DNA of 52,908 nucleotides from Candidatus Methanoperedens sp. BLZ2 (GCF_002487355.1 NZ_NTMG01000069.1:1-52908); one strand, 5' to 3'. Shown: positions 8,775 through 17,656, counted from the first letter of the stretch. Numbers and translations are program-made. Notes: a model not told the origin generated them from the sequence alone.

Positions 8775-9375
8775 AATTCTCCACAAAATTACGAAGCATC
8801 CGAAGTCCTGTTAAACCGCTTTTTTCCGGGTGGAACTGGGTTCCGATCACATTTCCTGCTTCATTGGCAATAATTGCCGGAAATTGAAGCCCATAGTCAC
8901 ACATGGCAACTTCATACTTTGTATCAGTACTCACATGGAAGGAATGCACAAAATAAACAAATGAACCATTTTCTATTCCTTTTAACAGGGGGATGTCCTT
9001 CTTTTTAATAAGAGAATTCCACCCCATGTGCGGGACCTTTAATTCAGAAGCGGGAAAGCGAGTTACGCGCCCGGGGATTATATCAATGCCCTTATGCAAG
9101 CCACCCTCCTCACTTTCCGATGCCAGCATCTGCATTCCCAGGCAAATCCCAAGAAGCGGTTTTCCCTCATCAACTGCATCTTTTACCACGCGTTCAAGCG
9201 TTGAAAAATGCATCATAGCATCACGAAATGCCCCCACACCGGGGAGTATAAGCGCATCGGCTGTATCTATTACGTGTGCTTCTTTTGATATTTCAACCTC
9301 TGCGCCAACGTATTGAAGGGCTTTCTCGATGCTTCGAAGGTTACCAAGTCCGTAATCGATGATAATGGTTTTCAT
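8764..9375 (-). CDS. hisH: Imidazole glycerol phosphate synthase, glutaminase subunit HisH
   Basis: A 203-residue class I glutamine amidotransferase that supplies ammonia to HisF for imidazole glycerol phosphate formation in histidine synthesis. The catalytic triad is visible: Cys78 in GICLGMQM, and His182 and Glu184 in GTQFHPEKSG. The oxyanion region PGVGAF is at about 45-50. The length is normal. hisF and other his genes are not nearby, as is common for scattered archaeal his genes. The gene is followed, with overlap, by the AIR-synthase-like gene. Confidence 0.95.
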   Translation of the reverse strand: MKTIIIDYGLGNLRSIEKALQYVGAEVEISKEAHVIDTADALILPGVGAFRDAMMHFSTLERVVKDAVDEGKPLLGICLGMQMLASESEEGGLHKGIDIIPGRVTRFPASELKVPHMGWNSLIKKKDIPLLKGIENGSFVYFVHSFHVSTDTKYEVAMCDYGLQFPAIIANEAGNVIGTQFHPEKSGLTGLRMLRNFVENYGH

Positions 9376-9401
9376 TGTATTAAATAGATAAGTTGAGTAA
9401 T

Positions 9402-9412
9402 TTTTATATCCT
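9402..9412 (-). promoter_or_regulatory. Candidate TATA box for hisH
   Basis: Read on the minus strand, GGATATAAAAA lies about 27-37 bp before the hisH start, the expected place for a TATA box with a short leader. Prediction by eye only. Confidence 0.35.
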
Positions 9413-9440
9413 TAAATGGATAAACGCACGGGGATATCTA

Positions 9441-9454
9441 CATGATTTATCATG
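9441..9454. promoter_or_regulatory. Palindrome upstream of hisH
   Basis: CATGAT-TT-ATCATG is a perfect 6-bp inverted repeat with a 2-bp centre, about 30 bp upstream of the candidate hisH TATA box. It could be a small operator, but a single copy gives no strong support. Confidence 0.25.
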
Positions 9455-9511
9455 CAGACACGATTTATTCTAATATACCCCTCTGTTTAAAAGTATTGCG
9501 TTTAGTTCGGT

Positions 9512-9628
9512 TCAACCTTCAGTAAGTTCCTTGAGTTGTTCTTTGTTCAGACCAATTCCTGGCTGCGCATCAAGCCGTTTATGCACTTTCCCTTTCCTGA
9601 ACAAAATCATTGAGGTTTTTTTTAGCAT
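9512..9628 (-). pseudogene. Thioredoxin C-terminal remnant
   Basis: A short minus-strand frame codes for MLKKTSMILFRKGKVHKRL followed by DAQPGIGLNKEQLKELTEG and a stop. The pattern T-x-x-LF-x-x-GK-V followed by a terminal helix fits the last two strands and last helix of a thioredoxin. The CxxC active site and the first 60-70 residues are absent, and an in-frame TGA lies just upstream. It sits directly behind the CDGSH gene. Most likely debris of a deleted thioredoxin; a translated 32-38 residue peptide cannot be excluded. Confidence 0.45.
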
Positions 9629-9631
9629 TTC

Positions 9632-10327
9632 TCATTTTAATGATTCATCGCCGTCATCAAAGCCTGCCTCTATGTGGGAACCGTCGCAAAAGGGCTTGTT
9701 TTCGGATTTGCCGCATCGGCACAATGTGACGCGATTGCGAACTTCATAAGTCTTGCCATCAGACGATTCGATAGGTATCTCGCCCTTTAGCCATATCGGA
9801 CCGCTCACCCTGTTCTGGGGGTCCTCGATAAGGCTTATTGACTTTTCAAACTCTTTTTCTATCACCTTTCCGGTCTTCTTGTCATACTCAACTAATCTTC
9901 CTGAAGGGCAGTTGCAGGCTTCTTCAATGGCTAATTCTCTGGCCTCCTGGTTATCAGAATGATGGGTAAGTTCCCATGTTCCCCCACCTCTGTGGCAAAA
10001 TCTTGCAGCAGCACACAACGGAGTTACGTCTTTTAGCTTCAATGTCGGCCCATCCATAACCTGTGCCTGTTTATCAAATGACTCTCTGCTTGCGGTTTCC
10101 ATACCATCGAAGCCGATTTTTGCATGCGTGCCATCGCAAAAAGGTTTGTTCTTAGATTCACCGCAACGACACAGTGAGCATTGACCATCAGATATTTTTT
10201 CACCTTTAATCCACTTTTCAGGTTCATCATCCTTTCCTATTCCAATTATCTGCTTGTCGATAGGCAAGCCTCCCAGAACCAGAATAGGTCCGTCTTTAGT
10301 GATCATTATCTTGGTTTCTTTCTTCAT
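9632..10327 (-). CDS. CDGSH iron-sulfur protein with two CDGSH motifs
   Basis: A 231-residue protein. The first CDGSH motif, CRCGESKNKPFCDGTH, spans residues 53-68; the second, CRCGKSENKPFCDGSH, is near the C-terminus. Each supplies three Cys and one His for a [2Fe-2S] cluster. Between them CAAARFCHRGG and CNCPSGRLV match the extra cysteine-rich segment found in bacterial and archaeal tandem CDGSH proteins, which may carry a further cluster. No signal peptide, so cytoplasmic. A role in redox sensing or Fe-S transfer is usual for the family but unproven. It lies 1 bp after the convergentless aminotransferase stop at 10329, in the same direction, so the two may be co-transcribed. Confidence 0.88.
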   Translation of the reverse strand: MKKETKIMITKDGPILVLGGLPIDKQIIGIGKDDEPEKWIKGEKISDGQCSLCRCGESKNKPFCDGTHAKIGFDGMETASRESFDKQAQVMDGPTLKLKDVTPLCAAARFCHRGGGTWELTHHSDNQEARELAIEEACNCPSGRLVEYDKKTGKVIEKEFEKSISLIEDPQNRVSGPIWLKGEIPIESSDGKTYEVRNRVTLCRCGKSENKPFCDGSHIEAGFDDGDESLK

Positions 10328-10328
10328 A

Positions 10329-11474
10329 TTAAATTCTCAACTTCTCAAGCCTCTCTGCCGCTTCCATGAGCGTCTCATCCTTTTTGGAAAAAGTAAAGCG
10401 CAGTTTATGTTTTCCTGCTTCGCTCTTGTAGAAACTGCTTCCGGGAACTGCAGCTACACCAATTTCACTTACCATATGTTTTGCAAATTCCATGTCATCC
10501 ATATTTACGCCTTCGGGGATGTCAGCTAATATGTAATATGCACCTTCGGGCATATTGCACTTGAATCCTGCTTTTATTAAAGCGCTATGGAGGAACTTTC
10601 GTTTTTCGTCATACATACTTGCAAGCTCCTTATAATAAGAACCGGGATATCTCAATGCTGTTACGCATGCATGCTGGAGCGGTGCAGGCGCGCCGACTGT
10701 GAGGAAATCATGCACCTTTCTTATTGCAGATGTCAGGTTCTTTTCCGCAAGGGCATAGCCGATACGCCATCCTGTGACGCTGTAGGTTTTTGAGAATCCG
10801 CTTATTGTTATTGTCCTGTCTTTCATATCATCAAGGGAAGCGATACTGATATGCTTTCTATTGTCGTACAGGATGTATTCATATATTTCATCAGTAACCG
10901 CAATGACATCATTGTCAACACAAAGGTCAGCGATCATTTTCAGTTCGCCTTTTGTGAAAACCTTTCCGCATGGATTGTTGGGCGTATTGAGGATTATAAC
11001 ACGTGTTTTTCTATTGAATGCAGATTCAAGGGCATCTTCATCTATGCTGTTATCGTCATTAAGGGGGACAAATCTTGGAACAGCCCCCGAAACAGCGGCA
11101 TCCGGCCCATAGTTCTCGTAGAATGGCTCAAATATTATAGCTTCGTCACCTTCATTTATCAGGGCAAGCATGGATGCCATCATCGCTTCGGTCGAGCCGC
11201 AAGTCATGGTGATCTCACTTTCAGGATCCGCTTCGATATGATTATATTCCCGTGCTTTTTGTGATATCTCATCCCTCAGGTCTTTTGCACCCCAGGTGAT
11301 AGAATACTGGTTGTAATCTCCCATGATTGCAGCGGCTGCTGCTTGCTTTAGCGTAAGCGGTGCAGGAAAGTCAGGAAACCCCTGCGCAAGATTAATTGCA
11401 TTATGTTTTAATGAAAGGCGTGTCATATCTCGAATGACAGACTCTACAAAATAACCTGTTCTACGGGCTAACAT
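10329..11474 (-). CDS. Class I/II PLP aminotransferase
   Basis: A 381-residue fold-type I aminotransferase. SGFSKTYSVTGWRIGY contains the PLP Lys229; NTPNNPCGKVF (about 163) and TDEIYEYILYD (about 194) are the PLP-contact Asn, Asp and Tyr motifs; the C-terminal LRFTFSK carries the carboxylate-binding Arg. NLAQGFPDFPAP near the N-terminus is typical of the aspartate/kynurenine/methionine aminotransferase subgroup. The substrate cannot be fixed; aspartate, aromatic amino acids or methionine recycling are possible. The CDGSH gene follows immediately on the same strand. Confidence 0.88.
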   Translation of the reverse strand: MLARRTGYFVESVIRDMTRLSLKHNAINLAQGFPDFPAPLTLKQAAAAAIMGDYNQYSITWGAKDLRDEISQKAREYNHIEADPESEITMTCGSTEAMMASMLALINEGDEAIIFEPFYENYGPDAAVSGAVPRFVPLNDDNSIDEDALESAFNRKTRVIILNTPNNPCGKVFTKGELKMIADLCVDNDVIAVTDEIYEYILYDNRKHISIASLDDMKDRTITISGFSKTYSVTGWRIGYALAEKNLTSAIRKVHDFLTVGAPAPLQHACVTALRYPGSYYKELASMYDEKRKFLHSALIKAGFKCNMPEGAYYILADIPEGVNMDDMEFAKHMVSEIGVAAVPGSSFYKSEAGKHKLRFTFSKKDETLMEAAERLEKLRI

Positions 11475-11621
11475 AAATCTCTTAAAAAGACTTTGGTGTA
11501 TATTTAACTTTCATTTTGGTCAAATATCTGAAAACTGTTATAAAAGTAAACCCTATCAAATTTGAGTCAAACCGTTATGTTTATATTTCACGTATTCAAT
11601 GGTAGGCAAAAGGTGATATAA

Positions 11622-11795
11622 ATGGCAGCAAAAGTAAACAATGAAGAATGTACCGGTTGTGGAATATGCGTTGATGAATGCCCTGCAACTGCGATAGAAT
11701 TGAAAAATGATAAGGCAAAAGTAGATCCGGAAGAGTGCACTGAATGCGGCACCTGTGTTGATGCCTGCCCGAATAGCGCTATTTCAATGGAATGA
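11622..11795 (+). CDS. 2[4Fe-4S] ferredoxin
   Basis: A 57-residue protein with two perfect CxxCxxCxxxCP sets: [12 protein letters not shown] at residues 10-21 and [12 protein letters not shown] at 39-50. It is a low-potential electron carrier in the cytoplasm. AGGTGAT at about 11610 precedes the ATG. Its stop codon is 1 bp before the asd start, so the two are probably translated from one mRNA, although no direct functional link between ferredoxin and Asd is known. Confidence 0.95.
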   Translation: MAAKVNNEECTGCGICVDECPATAIELKNDKAKVDPEECTECGTCVDACPNSAISME

Positions 11796-11796
11796 T

Positions 11797-12825
11797 ATGC
11801 AAAAAATAAAAGCAGGGGTTTTAGGAGCTACAGGCAATGTAGGCCAGCGATTTATAGAACTGTTGAGCAAACATCCATGGTTTGAGTTAACATCTCTGGC
11901 AGCCTCCGACAAAAGCGCTGGAAAAAAATATGGTGACGCCGCCAGCTGGAGGCTTGAAAGTAAAATCCCCGAAAATGTCGGCGATATGACGGTTGTGCCT
12001 GTTGATCCGAAGAAGGTTGATGCAGATATTGTTTTTTCTGCTCTTCCCACTGACCTTGCCAAAACTGTTGAACCTGAATTTGCAAAAGCGGGTTTTGTTG
12101 TTGCAAGTAATGCAAGCGCTTTACGTATGGTGAAAGATATTCCTCTTGTCATTCCGGAAGTTAATCCGGAACATCTTGGCCTGATAGATATTCAGCAGGA
12201 TAAGCGCAAATGGGACGGATATGTTGTCACAAATCCCAATTGTACGACTATAATGATGGCCGTTACGCTGAAGCCGCTTGCGAAATTCAATATTGAAAAA
12301 ATATATCTTGCATCCATGCAGGCGATCTCGGGCGCAGGTTATGATGGAGTTCCATCAATGGCAATCCTTGATAATGTTATTCCTTATATCGGCCAGGAAG
12401 AAGAAAAGGTCGAAACTGAAACAAAGAAACTACTGGGGGAATTTAACGGCAGCGAAATAATTGATGCACCTTTCAAGGTAAGCGCAAGTTGCAATCGTGT
12501 TATGGTTATAGATGGCCATACTGAGGCTGTATGGGTGGAAATGGCAGATGACCCTTCAATTGATGAAGTTAAACAGGCTTTCCTTGATTTTGATCCCGGC
12601 TTATCAGAATTGCCAACAGAACCCACACCAGTGATCGAAGTGAAGGAAGAAAAAGACAGGCCACAGCCGCGCATGGACAGGAATATCGGAGGGGGCATGA
12701 CAGTTTCTGTTGGACGCATACGGCCAGGTATACGATATATCTGTATGGGCCATAATACCATAAGAGGTGCAGCGGGTGCCAGTGTCTTGAATGCTGAGCT
12801 TCTCAGGAAGAAAGGAAAACTTTAA
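11797..12825 (+). CDS. asd: Aspartate-semialdehyde dehydrogenase
   Basis: A 342-residue NADP-dependent enzyme making aspartate semialdehyde from aspartyl phosphate for lysine, methionine and threonine synthesis. [13 protein letters not shown] (residues 7-19) is the dinucleotide-binding loop. TNPNCTTI holds the catalytic Cys149, and [14 protein letters not shown] carries the active-site His region. The form is the archaeal/fungal type. I start at ATG 11797, just after the ferredoxin stop; a longer frame from 11755 would overlap the ferredoxin for no gain. Confidence 0.94.
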   Translation: MQKIKAGVLGATGNVGQRFIELLSKHPWFELTSLAASDKSAGKKYGDAASWRLESKIPENVGDMTVVPVDPKKVDADIVFSALPTDLAKTVEPEFAKAGFVVASNASALRMVKDIPLVIPEVNPEHLGLIDIQQDKRKWDGYVVTNPNCTTIMMAVTLKPLAKFNIEKIYLASMQAISGAGYDGVPSMAILDNVIPYIGQEEEKVETETKKLLGEFNGSEIIDAPFKVSASCNRVMVIDGHTEAVWVEMADDPSIDEVKQAFLDFDPGLSELPTEPTPVIEVKEEKDRPQPRMDRNIGGGMTVSVGRIRPGIRYICMGHNTIRGAAGASVLNAELLRKKGKL

Positions 12826-12973
12826 AAATTTATCGGATTTGGCAGAAAGTTAAAATCAAAAGATATAAATATCGAAATAACTGGTTAGTTGAAATTAGAA
12901 AAACGATAGATAGATTTAAAAAGATCTAAACGTATAAATTAAAAACAACTTGAAAACGGAAGGTACGAAAAAA

Positions 12974-13930
12974 ATGCGAATGGTATTATTTAATAAAATC
13001 TTAATTGTATTACTAATTTTAGCAGGAACTTCGGTATTTCTCTCTGGAGCAAATGCATCTGAAAATTCATGTATCGATTGTCATAAAACCTTAACTCCTT
13101 TTATCGAAGAGCAAAAGCGCTTCAACCAGATAAGGATCCAGCATCTTGAACGGGATGCCTCATGTTCCCTTGAGTGCCATGAAGACAGGATCAGGCAGCT
13201 TGCGACCGCTAATTACCAGCAATGGCAGGAATCGCTTCATGCTGTAAAAGGAGTTACATGTGAAGCATGTCACGGAGGAGATCCAAAACAGGCTACCAAA
13301 GAAAAAGCACACGTTAATTTCAAGAACAATACAGATCCGCAAAGCCCTGTTTATTATACCAATGTTCCGAAGACCTGTGGTAAATGCCATCCAAAAGAAC
13401 TGGATAATTTTGAAAATAGTACACATTTCAAGAAGCTTGAATCATTGGAGCTTGCCCCGACATGCACAACATGCCATCATCCACATACTTTCACGGTACT
13501 TAACCCTGAAGATTTCAGGAACTCCTGTGGTAACTGTCATTCCGTTTATAAGAAAGTAGCACCTTACGACATACCGCTCAAGGCAGAAGATATGCTAAGA
13601 AAAGTAAACAAGTTAAAATTCAATATAGAAAATGCGAGGGAGGATATTTTCTGGGCAAAGAAGAACGGAACAGATGTAGGACAGGCAGAAAAATATACTG
13701 ATAATGCCCTGAAAACATACCAGGATCTTGCTCCAATGTGGCATGAATTCAATCTCACGCATTTCGAGGATGTAATAGATTCAGCCAATGCGGAAATAAA
13801 AAAGGCTGAAGATATAGTGAAACCCAAACCTTTGCCAACCAGAACTGAATCAGCCCAGGTGCCTGGATTCATAGGTTTGACTGGATTAATTTCGTTGATA
13901 GCTGTATTCTATATTCTGAGAAAAAAATAA
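12974..13930 (+). CDS. Membrane-anchored multiheme cytochrome c, six heme motifs
   Basis: A 318-residue exported cytochrome. ATG 12974 follows GGAAGGT; a TTG at 12950 is less likely. Residues 1-28 are a signal peptide. Five canonical heme sites are present (CIDCH, CEACH, CGKCH, CTTCH, CGNCH), plus CSLECH, a CX3CH variant after the first. After residue 205 comes a heme-free helical segment. The end is VPGFIG, a hydrophobic helix and RKK, which resembles an archaeal sortase-type C-terminal anchor. A close paralog with the same heme order is at 16672. It opens a probable operon with a second cytochrome, a Fe-S protein and NrfD, so it should receive electrons from the membrane module. Confidence 0.9.
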   Translation: MRMVLFNKILIVLLILAGTSVFLSGANASENSCIDCHKTLTPFIEEQKRFNQIRIQHLERDASCSLECHEDRIRQLATANYQQWQESLHAVKGVTCEACHGGDPKQATKEKAHVNFKNNTDPQSPVYYTNVPKTCGKCHPKELDNFENSTHFKKLESLELAPTCTTCHHPHTFTVLNPEDFRNSCGNCHSVYKKVAPYDIPLKAEDMLRKVNKLKFNIENAREDIFWAKKNGTDVGQAEKYTDNALKTYQDLAPMWHEFNLTHFEDVIDSANAEIKKAEDIVKPKPLPTRTESAQVPGFIGLTGLISLIAVFYILRKK

Positions 13931-13984
13931 AGGCCAAAAAACGATGAAACAATATAATATTCAGTTATAGAAAGGTGATAAGTA

Positions 13985-14434
13985 ATGCAGCCACATTTAA
14001 AAAGAGCTTTCACATTATTAGCTCTTGTAATAATTGCTTTTATTCTTGTAAGGTCTGTGCTTGTCCCTGAATCATTTGGACAATACGGATGGTACAGGGG
14101 AGATTCTGTAGATGAAATCAGGAACCTTAATGTAAATTATGCAGGTTCGACAAGTTGCGGTGAAGAGGATTGTCATAAAATAATATATTCGGTCTGGGTA
14201 AAGGACAGGCATAAAACCGTAAATTGTGAAACATGTCATGGGCCAGCGGAAAAGCATGTTCTTAATGCCAGGGAACCATTGGAAAAAGCGGATGAGTCAA
14301 GAGAATATTGCGGTAAATGCCACTTTAAGGGAATAGCAAGACCAGAAGAGTTCCCGCAGGTCGATCCGGAGACACACGGCGAGGATCTAAGATGCGTATA
14401 TTGTCATAATCCGCATAAGCCGTGGTTTGTATAA
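13985..14434 (+). CDS. Membrane-anchored tetraheme-type cytochrome c
   Basis: A 149-residue protein with an N-terminal membrane helix (residues 8-27) and an outside domain. Heme motifs are CGEEDCH (CX4CH), CETCH, CGKCH and CVYCH, so four attachment sites if the wider motif is used. AAGGTGAT precedes the ATG. It lies between the six-motif cytochrome and the Fe-S/NrfD pair, suggesting it is the cytochrome subunit that takes electrons from the NrfD complex. The CX4CH site may need a dedicated heme lyase, as known for other non-canonical heme sites. Confidence 0.88.
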   Translation: MQPHLKRAFTLLALVIIAFILVRSVLVPESFGQYGWYRGDSVDEIRNLNVNYAGSTSCGEEDCHKIIYSVWVKDRHKTVNCETCHGPAEKHVLNAREPLEKADESREYCGKCHFKGIARPEEFPQVDPETHGEDLRCVYCHNPHKPWFV

Positions 14435-14447
14435 AAGGAGGCATAAT

Positions 14448-15239
14448 ATGGATATATCAAGGCGGGAATTTACTAAGATCGGATGCAAGATTATTATAGG
14501 CGCAACTGCCGGGACTACGATTGTAGAGTCCCTTATTACAAATAGCATTGCAGCTGAAAACTCACCTGTAAAAGGTGGGTATAATTGGGAGGAGCACTTC
14601 TGGGGCTATGTCGTGGACACACGCAAATGTATCGGCTGTGGAAGGTGCGCCAACGCATGTAAATTGGAAAATCATGTACCATTTGATGAAGAAGTGTACA
14701 GGACATGGATTGAAAGATACAGGGTGAAAAAAACATCATTGGAAACAAGAGAAGAAGAAGTTGTAATCGATTCGCCAGACGGGGGAATAGAAGGATTCGT
14801 AGACGACATACCAGCGGAAGAAATCAAAAAAGCTTTTTTTGTACCAAAGATATGCAATCACTGCGACAACCCACCATGCGTCCAGGTTTGTCCTGTGGGT
14901 GCAACATATACAACAAAAGATGGTGTTGTTCTTGTGGATTACGAGTATTGTATCGGGTGCAGATATTGTATACAGGGATGTCCTTATGGCGCAAGGTACT
15001 TTAATACCGAGAAGGGGACTGCTGACAAATGCACATGGTGTTATCACAGGATAACCAAAGGTTTATTACCGGCATGTGTCCAGGCCTGTCCTACAGGGGC
15101 ACGAAAATTCGGAGATATGTTGGATAAAGATAGTGAAGTGAATAAAATAATCGACGAAGAAAGGATCAATCTTCTTAAACCCGATCTTGGTACAAAACCC
15201 AAGGTGTTCTATATCGGTTTAGACCGGGAAGTGAAATAA
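14448..15239 (+). CDS. Tat-exported four-cluster Fe-S protein (NrfC/DmsB/HybA type)
   Basis: A 263-residue ferredoxin-like subunit. AAGGAGG just before ATG 14448 fixes the start. SRREFTK at residues 4-10 plus the hydrophobic stretch after it form a twin-arginine signal, so it acts outside the membrane. Cys motifs in order: CIGCGRCANAC, CNHCDNPPCVQVC, CIGCRYCIQGC, and CTWC with CVQAC, enough for four [4Fe-4S] clusters. It passes electrons between an NrfD quinone-reactive subunit (encoded next, with overlapping stop/start) and cytochromes encoded upstream. A 40-residue insertion rich in acidic residues lies between the first and second Cys groups. Confidence 0.93.
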   Translation: MDISRREFTKIGCKIIIGATAGTTIVESLITNSIAAENSPVKGGYNWEEHFWGYVVDTRKCIGCGRCANACKLENHVPFDEEVYRTWIERYRVKKTSLETREEEVVIDSPDGGIEGFVDDIPAEEIKKAFFVPKICNHCDNPPCVQVCPVGATYTTKDGVVLVDYEYCIGCRYCIQGCPYGARYFNTEKGTADKCTWCYHRITKGLLPACVQACPTGARKFGDMLDKDSEVNKIIDEERINLLKPDLGTKPKVFYIGLDREVK

Positions 15240-16417
15240 TGTTAGATAATCTGATATGGGGTTATGTTTATCCCAATGAATCTGAAATACAATGGAGTAT
15301 ATTGATCGTCTTGTATCCTTATATTACAGGTCTTGTAGCCGGTGCTTTCATTGCTTCATCATTATACCATGTTTTTGGAAAGAACGAGATCAAGCCTGTT
15401 GCAAGATTCGCCCTTCTTACGGCATTGTCATTCCTGCTTGTCGCAATGTTGCCTTTACTTGTTCATCTTGGACGTCCTGAGCGTGGTATTGAGATCATGT
15501 TCACTCCACATCTTACATCTGCGATGTCGGGCTTTGGTTACATATTTTCATTCTATCTGATCATAGTAGTCCTTGAGATATGGCTTTCTTTCAGGGAAGA
15601 TATCGTTAAAAAGGCTCTAAGTTCACATGGATGGAAAGAATTGTTATATTCAAGTCTTGCACTGTTTTCATTTGATATTTCTGAAAAAGCATTGCATGAT
15701 GATGAGAAATTTGCGAGGAAACTTGCAATAATCGGTATTCCGTCAGCAGCGTTCCTGCACGGGTATGTTGGCTTTATATTTGGTGGTATCAAGGCAAACC
15801 CATGGTGGTCAACTCCACTTATGCCAATCATATTTCTTATGTCAGCTATAGTATCAGGGATAGCCCTGTTGATCTTACTCTATATTGCCGCAATGAAAAT
15901 AAGGAAACATGCTATTGACCATAAATGTCTCCAATCACTTGCACATTACCTGTGGATTTTCCTGATCCTTGATGTAACACTGGAATTGCTTGAGATAATA
16001 AGCATGAAATACGCATCGCGTGAAGATATCGATATTATTAACAGGCTCCTTTCGGATAAAATTGGCTTTACTTTCTGGGGTGTGCAGCTGACACTTGGCA
16101 TATTAATACCATTTATTCTATTGCTCATGGTCAACTTCATCAAGAAACGAGATACGCTGAAAATGATAATGATTTCTATTTCATGCATTTTTGTCGTAAT
16201 AGGCGTATTTGCCATGAGATGGAATGTAGTGATCGGAGGGCAGGAAATATCAAAGAGCCTTGTAGGAACGCTTACTTATGTTCCTGTATTCTTTAGCCAG
16301 GAAGGAGTTTTACCTGCAATAATAATATTTATGCTTCCATTCATTATACTGCGGGTTGTAACGGCTATCCTGCCGCCATGGAAAGATATGGAAGAAGAAA
16401 CACAAAAGCTTAAATAA
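15239..16417 (+). CDS. nrfD: NrfD/PsrC-family quinone-interacting membrane subunit
   Basis: A 392-residue polytopic protein of the NrfD family with about ten hydrophobic helices. PLLVHLGRPERGIEIMF near residue 73 is the typical NrfD motif after the second/third helix. It carries no heme or Fe-S and is expected to oxidise or reduce menaquinone at the outer face together with the Fe-S subunit encoded immediately upstream (TAATG overlap). With the two cytochromes before it this forms a menaquinol:cytochrome c oxidoreductase-like module. The direction of electron flow is not visible, but feeding cytochromes is the likely job. Confidence 0.9.
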   Translation: MLDNLIWGYVYPNESEIQWSILIVLYPYITGLVAGAFIASSLYHVFGKNEIKPVARFALLTALSFLLVAMLPLLVHLGRPERGIEIMFTPHLTSAMSGFGYIFSFYLIIVVLEIWLSFREDIVKKALSSHGWKELLYSSLALFSFDISEKALHDDEKFARKLAIIGIPSAAFLHGYVGFIFGGIKANPWWSTPLMPIIFLMSAIVSGIALLILLYIAAMKIRKHAIDHKCLQSLAHYLWIFLILDVTLELLEIISMKYASREDIDIINRLLSDKIGFTFWGVQLTLGILIPFILLLMVNFIKKRDTLKMIMISISCIFVVIGVFAMRWNVVIGGQEISKSLVGTLTYVPVFFSQEGVLPAIIIFMLPFIILRVVTAILPPWKDMEEETQKLK

Positions 16418-16447
16418 TATATCAAAGCCCTGGAACATTAACATTGA

Positions 16448-16482
16448 CACAGAGATTCGAAAAAGGACTCTGTGCCCTTTTT
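16448..16482 (+). terminator. Hairpin and T-run after nrfD
   Basis: CACAGAG at 16448-16454 and CTCTGTG at 16468-16474 form a 7-bp stem, followed by CCC and a run of T. It lies 30 bp after the nrfD stop and before the next cytochrome unit. T-runs terminate archaeal RNA polymerase with or without a hairpin. Confidence 0.55.
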
Positions 16483-16671
16483 TCATAAAATATTGTTAAA
16501 AAATCTATTTCTTATACAGTTGCATTAGTGAATAATTAGTGAATATTATCGCAAACTTTTTATTGTAGGGAATCATCACATCATTAACAGATAAACAGAA
16601 TAAAAAAACGGGTACATAGTTCTGGCATTAAAAATAGGATAGTGAATCATAAATAACGGTGAAAAGGAAAA

Positions 16672-17646
16672 ATGTCTTCAAAATTTAAAAGCCCAAATTC
16701 TTACGTGTATAGTTTTAGATTTGCTTGTTTAATATTAATCGTCTTTATTTTCTTGATTGCTCCTGCCGGAGCAGTACATTTAGAGGCCTTTAATAATTCG
16801 TGTATAGATTGTCATAAGAGTTTATCACCCTTTACGGATGAGCAAATAAGATTTAACGATATCAGATCCAATCATACCGACAGAAACATATCCTGCTCGC
16901 TTGAATGCCACGAAGATATAATAAGGAAAAAAGCTTCAGACAATTTCCAGCAGTGGTCTGATTCGGGTCATTCAAGTTATTTTGTGACCTGTGATACATG
17001 CCATGGAGGCAATCCGGATGTAAATACTGAAATAGAAGCTCATTCTCCCATGAAGAATATTACTGATCCGGAAAGTCCGATTTATTATAAAAATATTCCT
17101 GAAACATGTGGAAAATGCCATTCAACGGAATTAGAGCATTTTAAAAATACTATGCATTATCAAAGATTAAGCGCGGAAAAACGTGCTCCATCTTGTGTTA
17201 ATTGCCATCAGCCTCATAGCTTTAAAGTATTGAAAGCATCTGAAATTACTACACTTTGCAGTGTTTGTCACAATCAAAAAGACCAGATTGCATCTGCGAA
17301 TGTTCCCGGTGATGCAAAATTTGCGCTTGAAAAAGCGGATGAATTAAAAGAAGATATTCGTTTGGCAGAAAATTCCATATATGAAGCAAAGGCACAAGGA
17401 AAAGATATAACATCAGCTCGAAATGATCTTGATAAAGCAAAATCTGTGTTGAATGATGTTCCATCATTATGGCATAGTTTTGATCTTAAAGATTTCGACA
17501 ATCAAATTCAAATAGGGATAGATTCGGCCGACAGAGCGCAAGGTAAATTAGGTGATATTGAACAAACTGTTCCTTCTGTTCCTGGAATAGGAATAGTGCT
17601 TGTCATGGGAATATTCACAGTATTGTATCTTATCAGGAAACGGTGA
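16672..17646 (+). CDS. Membrane-anchored multiheme cytochrome c, six heme motifs (paralog)
   Basis: A 324-residue paralog of the cytochrome at 12974. The order is the same: CIDCH, CSLECH (CX3CH), CDTCH, CGKCH, CVNCH, CSVCH. A signal helix spans residues 14-35. A heme-free helical segment (about 205-290) and the end VPGIG, membrane helix, RKR are also shared. GGTGAAAAGG precedes the ATG. Here the partner is not Fe-S/NrfD but the 13-motif NapC-like cytochrome that starts 10 bp downstream, so the duplicated cytochrome may serve two different electron donors. Confidence 0.9.
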   Translation: MSSKFKSPNSYVYSFRFACLILIVFIFLIAPAGAVHLEAFNNSCIDCHKSLSPFTDEQIRFNDIRSNHTDRNISCSLECHEDIIRKKASDNFQQWSDSGHSSYFVTCDTCHGGNPDVNTEIEAHSPMKNITDPESPIYYKNIPETCGKCHSTELEHFKNTMHYQRLSAEKRAPSCVNCHQPHSFKVLKASEITTLCSVCHNQKDQIASANVPGDAKFALEKADELKEDIRLAENSIYEAKAQGKDITSARNDLDKAKSVLNDVPSLWHSFDLKDFDNQIQIGIDSADRAQGKLGDIEQTVPSVPGIGIVLVMGIFTVLYLIRKR

Positions 17647-17656
17647 AGGGATATCA

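Noticed and set aside
12950-12973. Upstream TTG extension of the first cytochrome
   Set aside because: ATG 12974 has a ribosome site at proper distance and gives a clean signal peptide.
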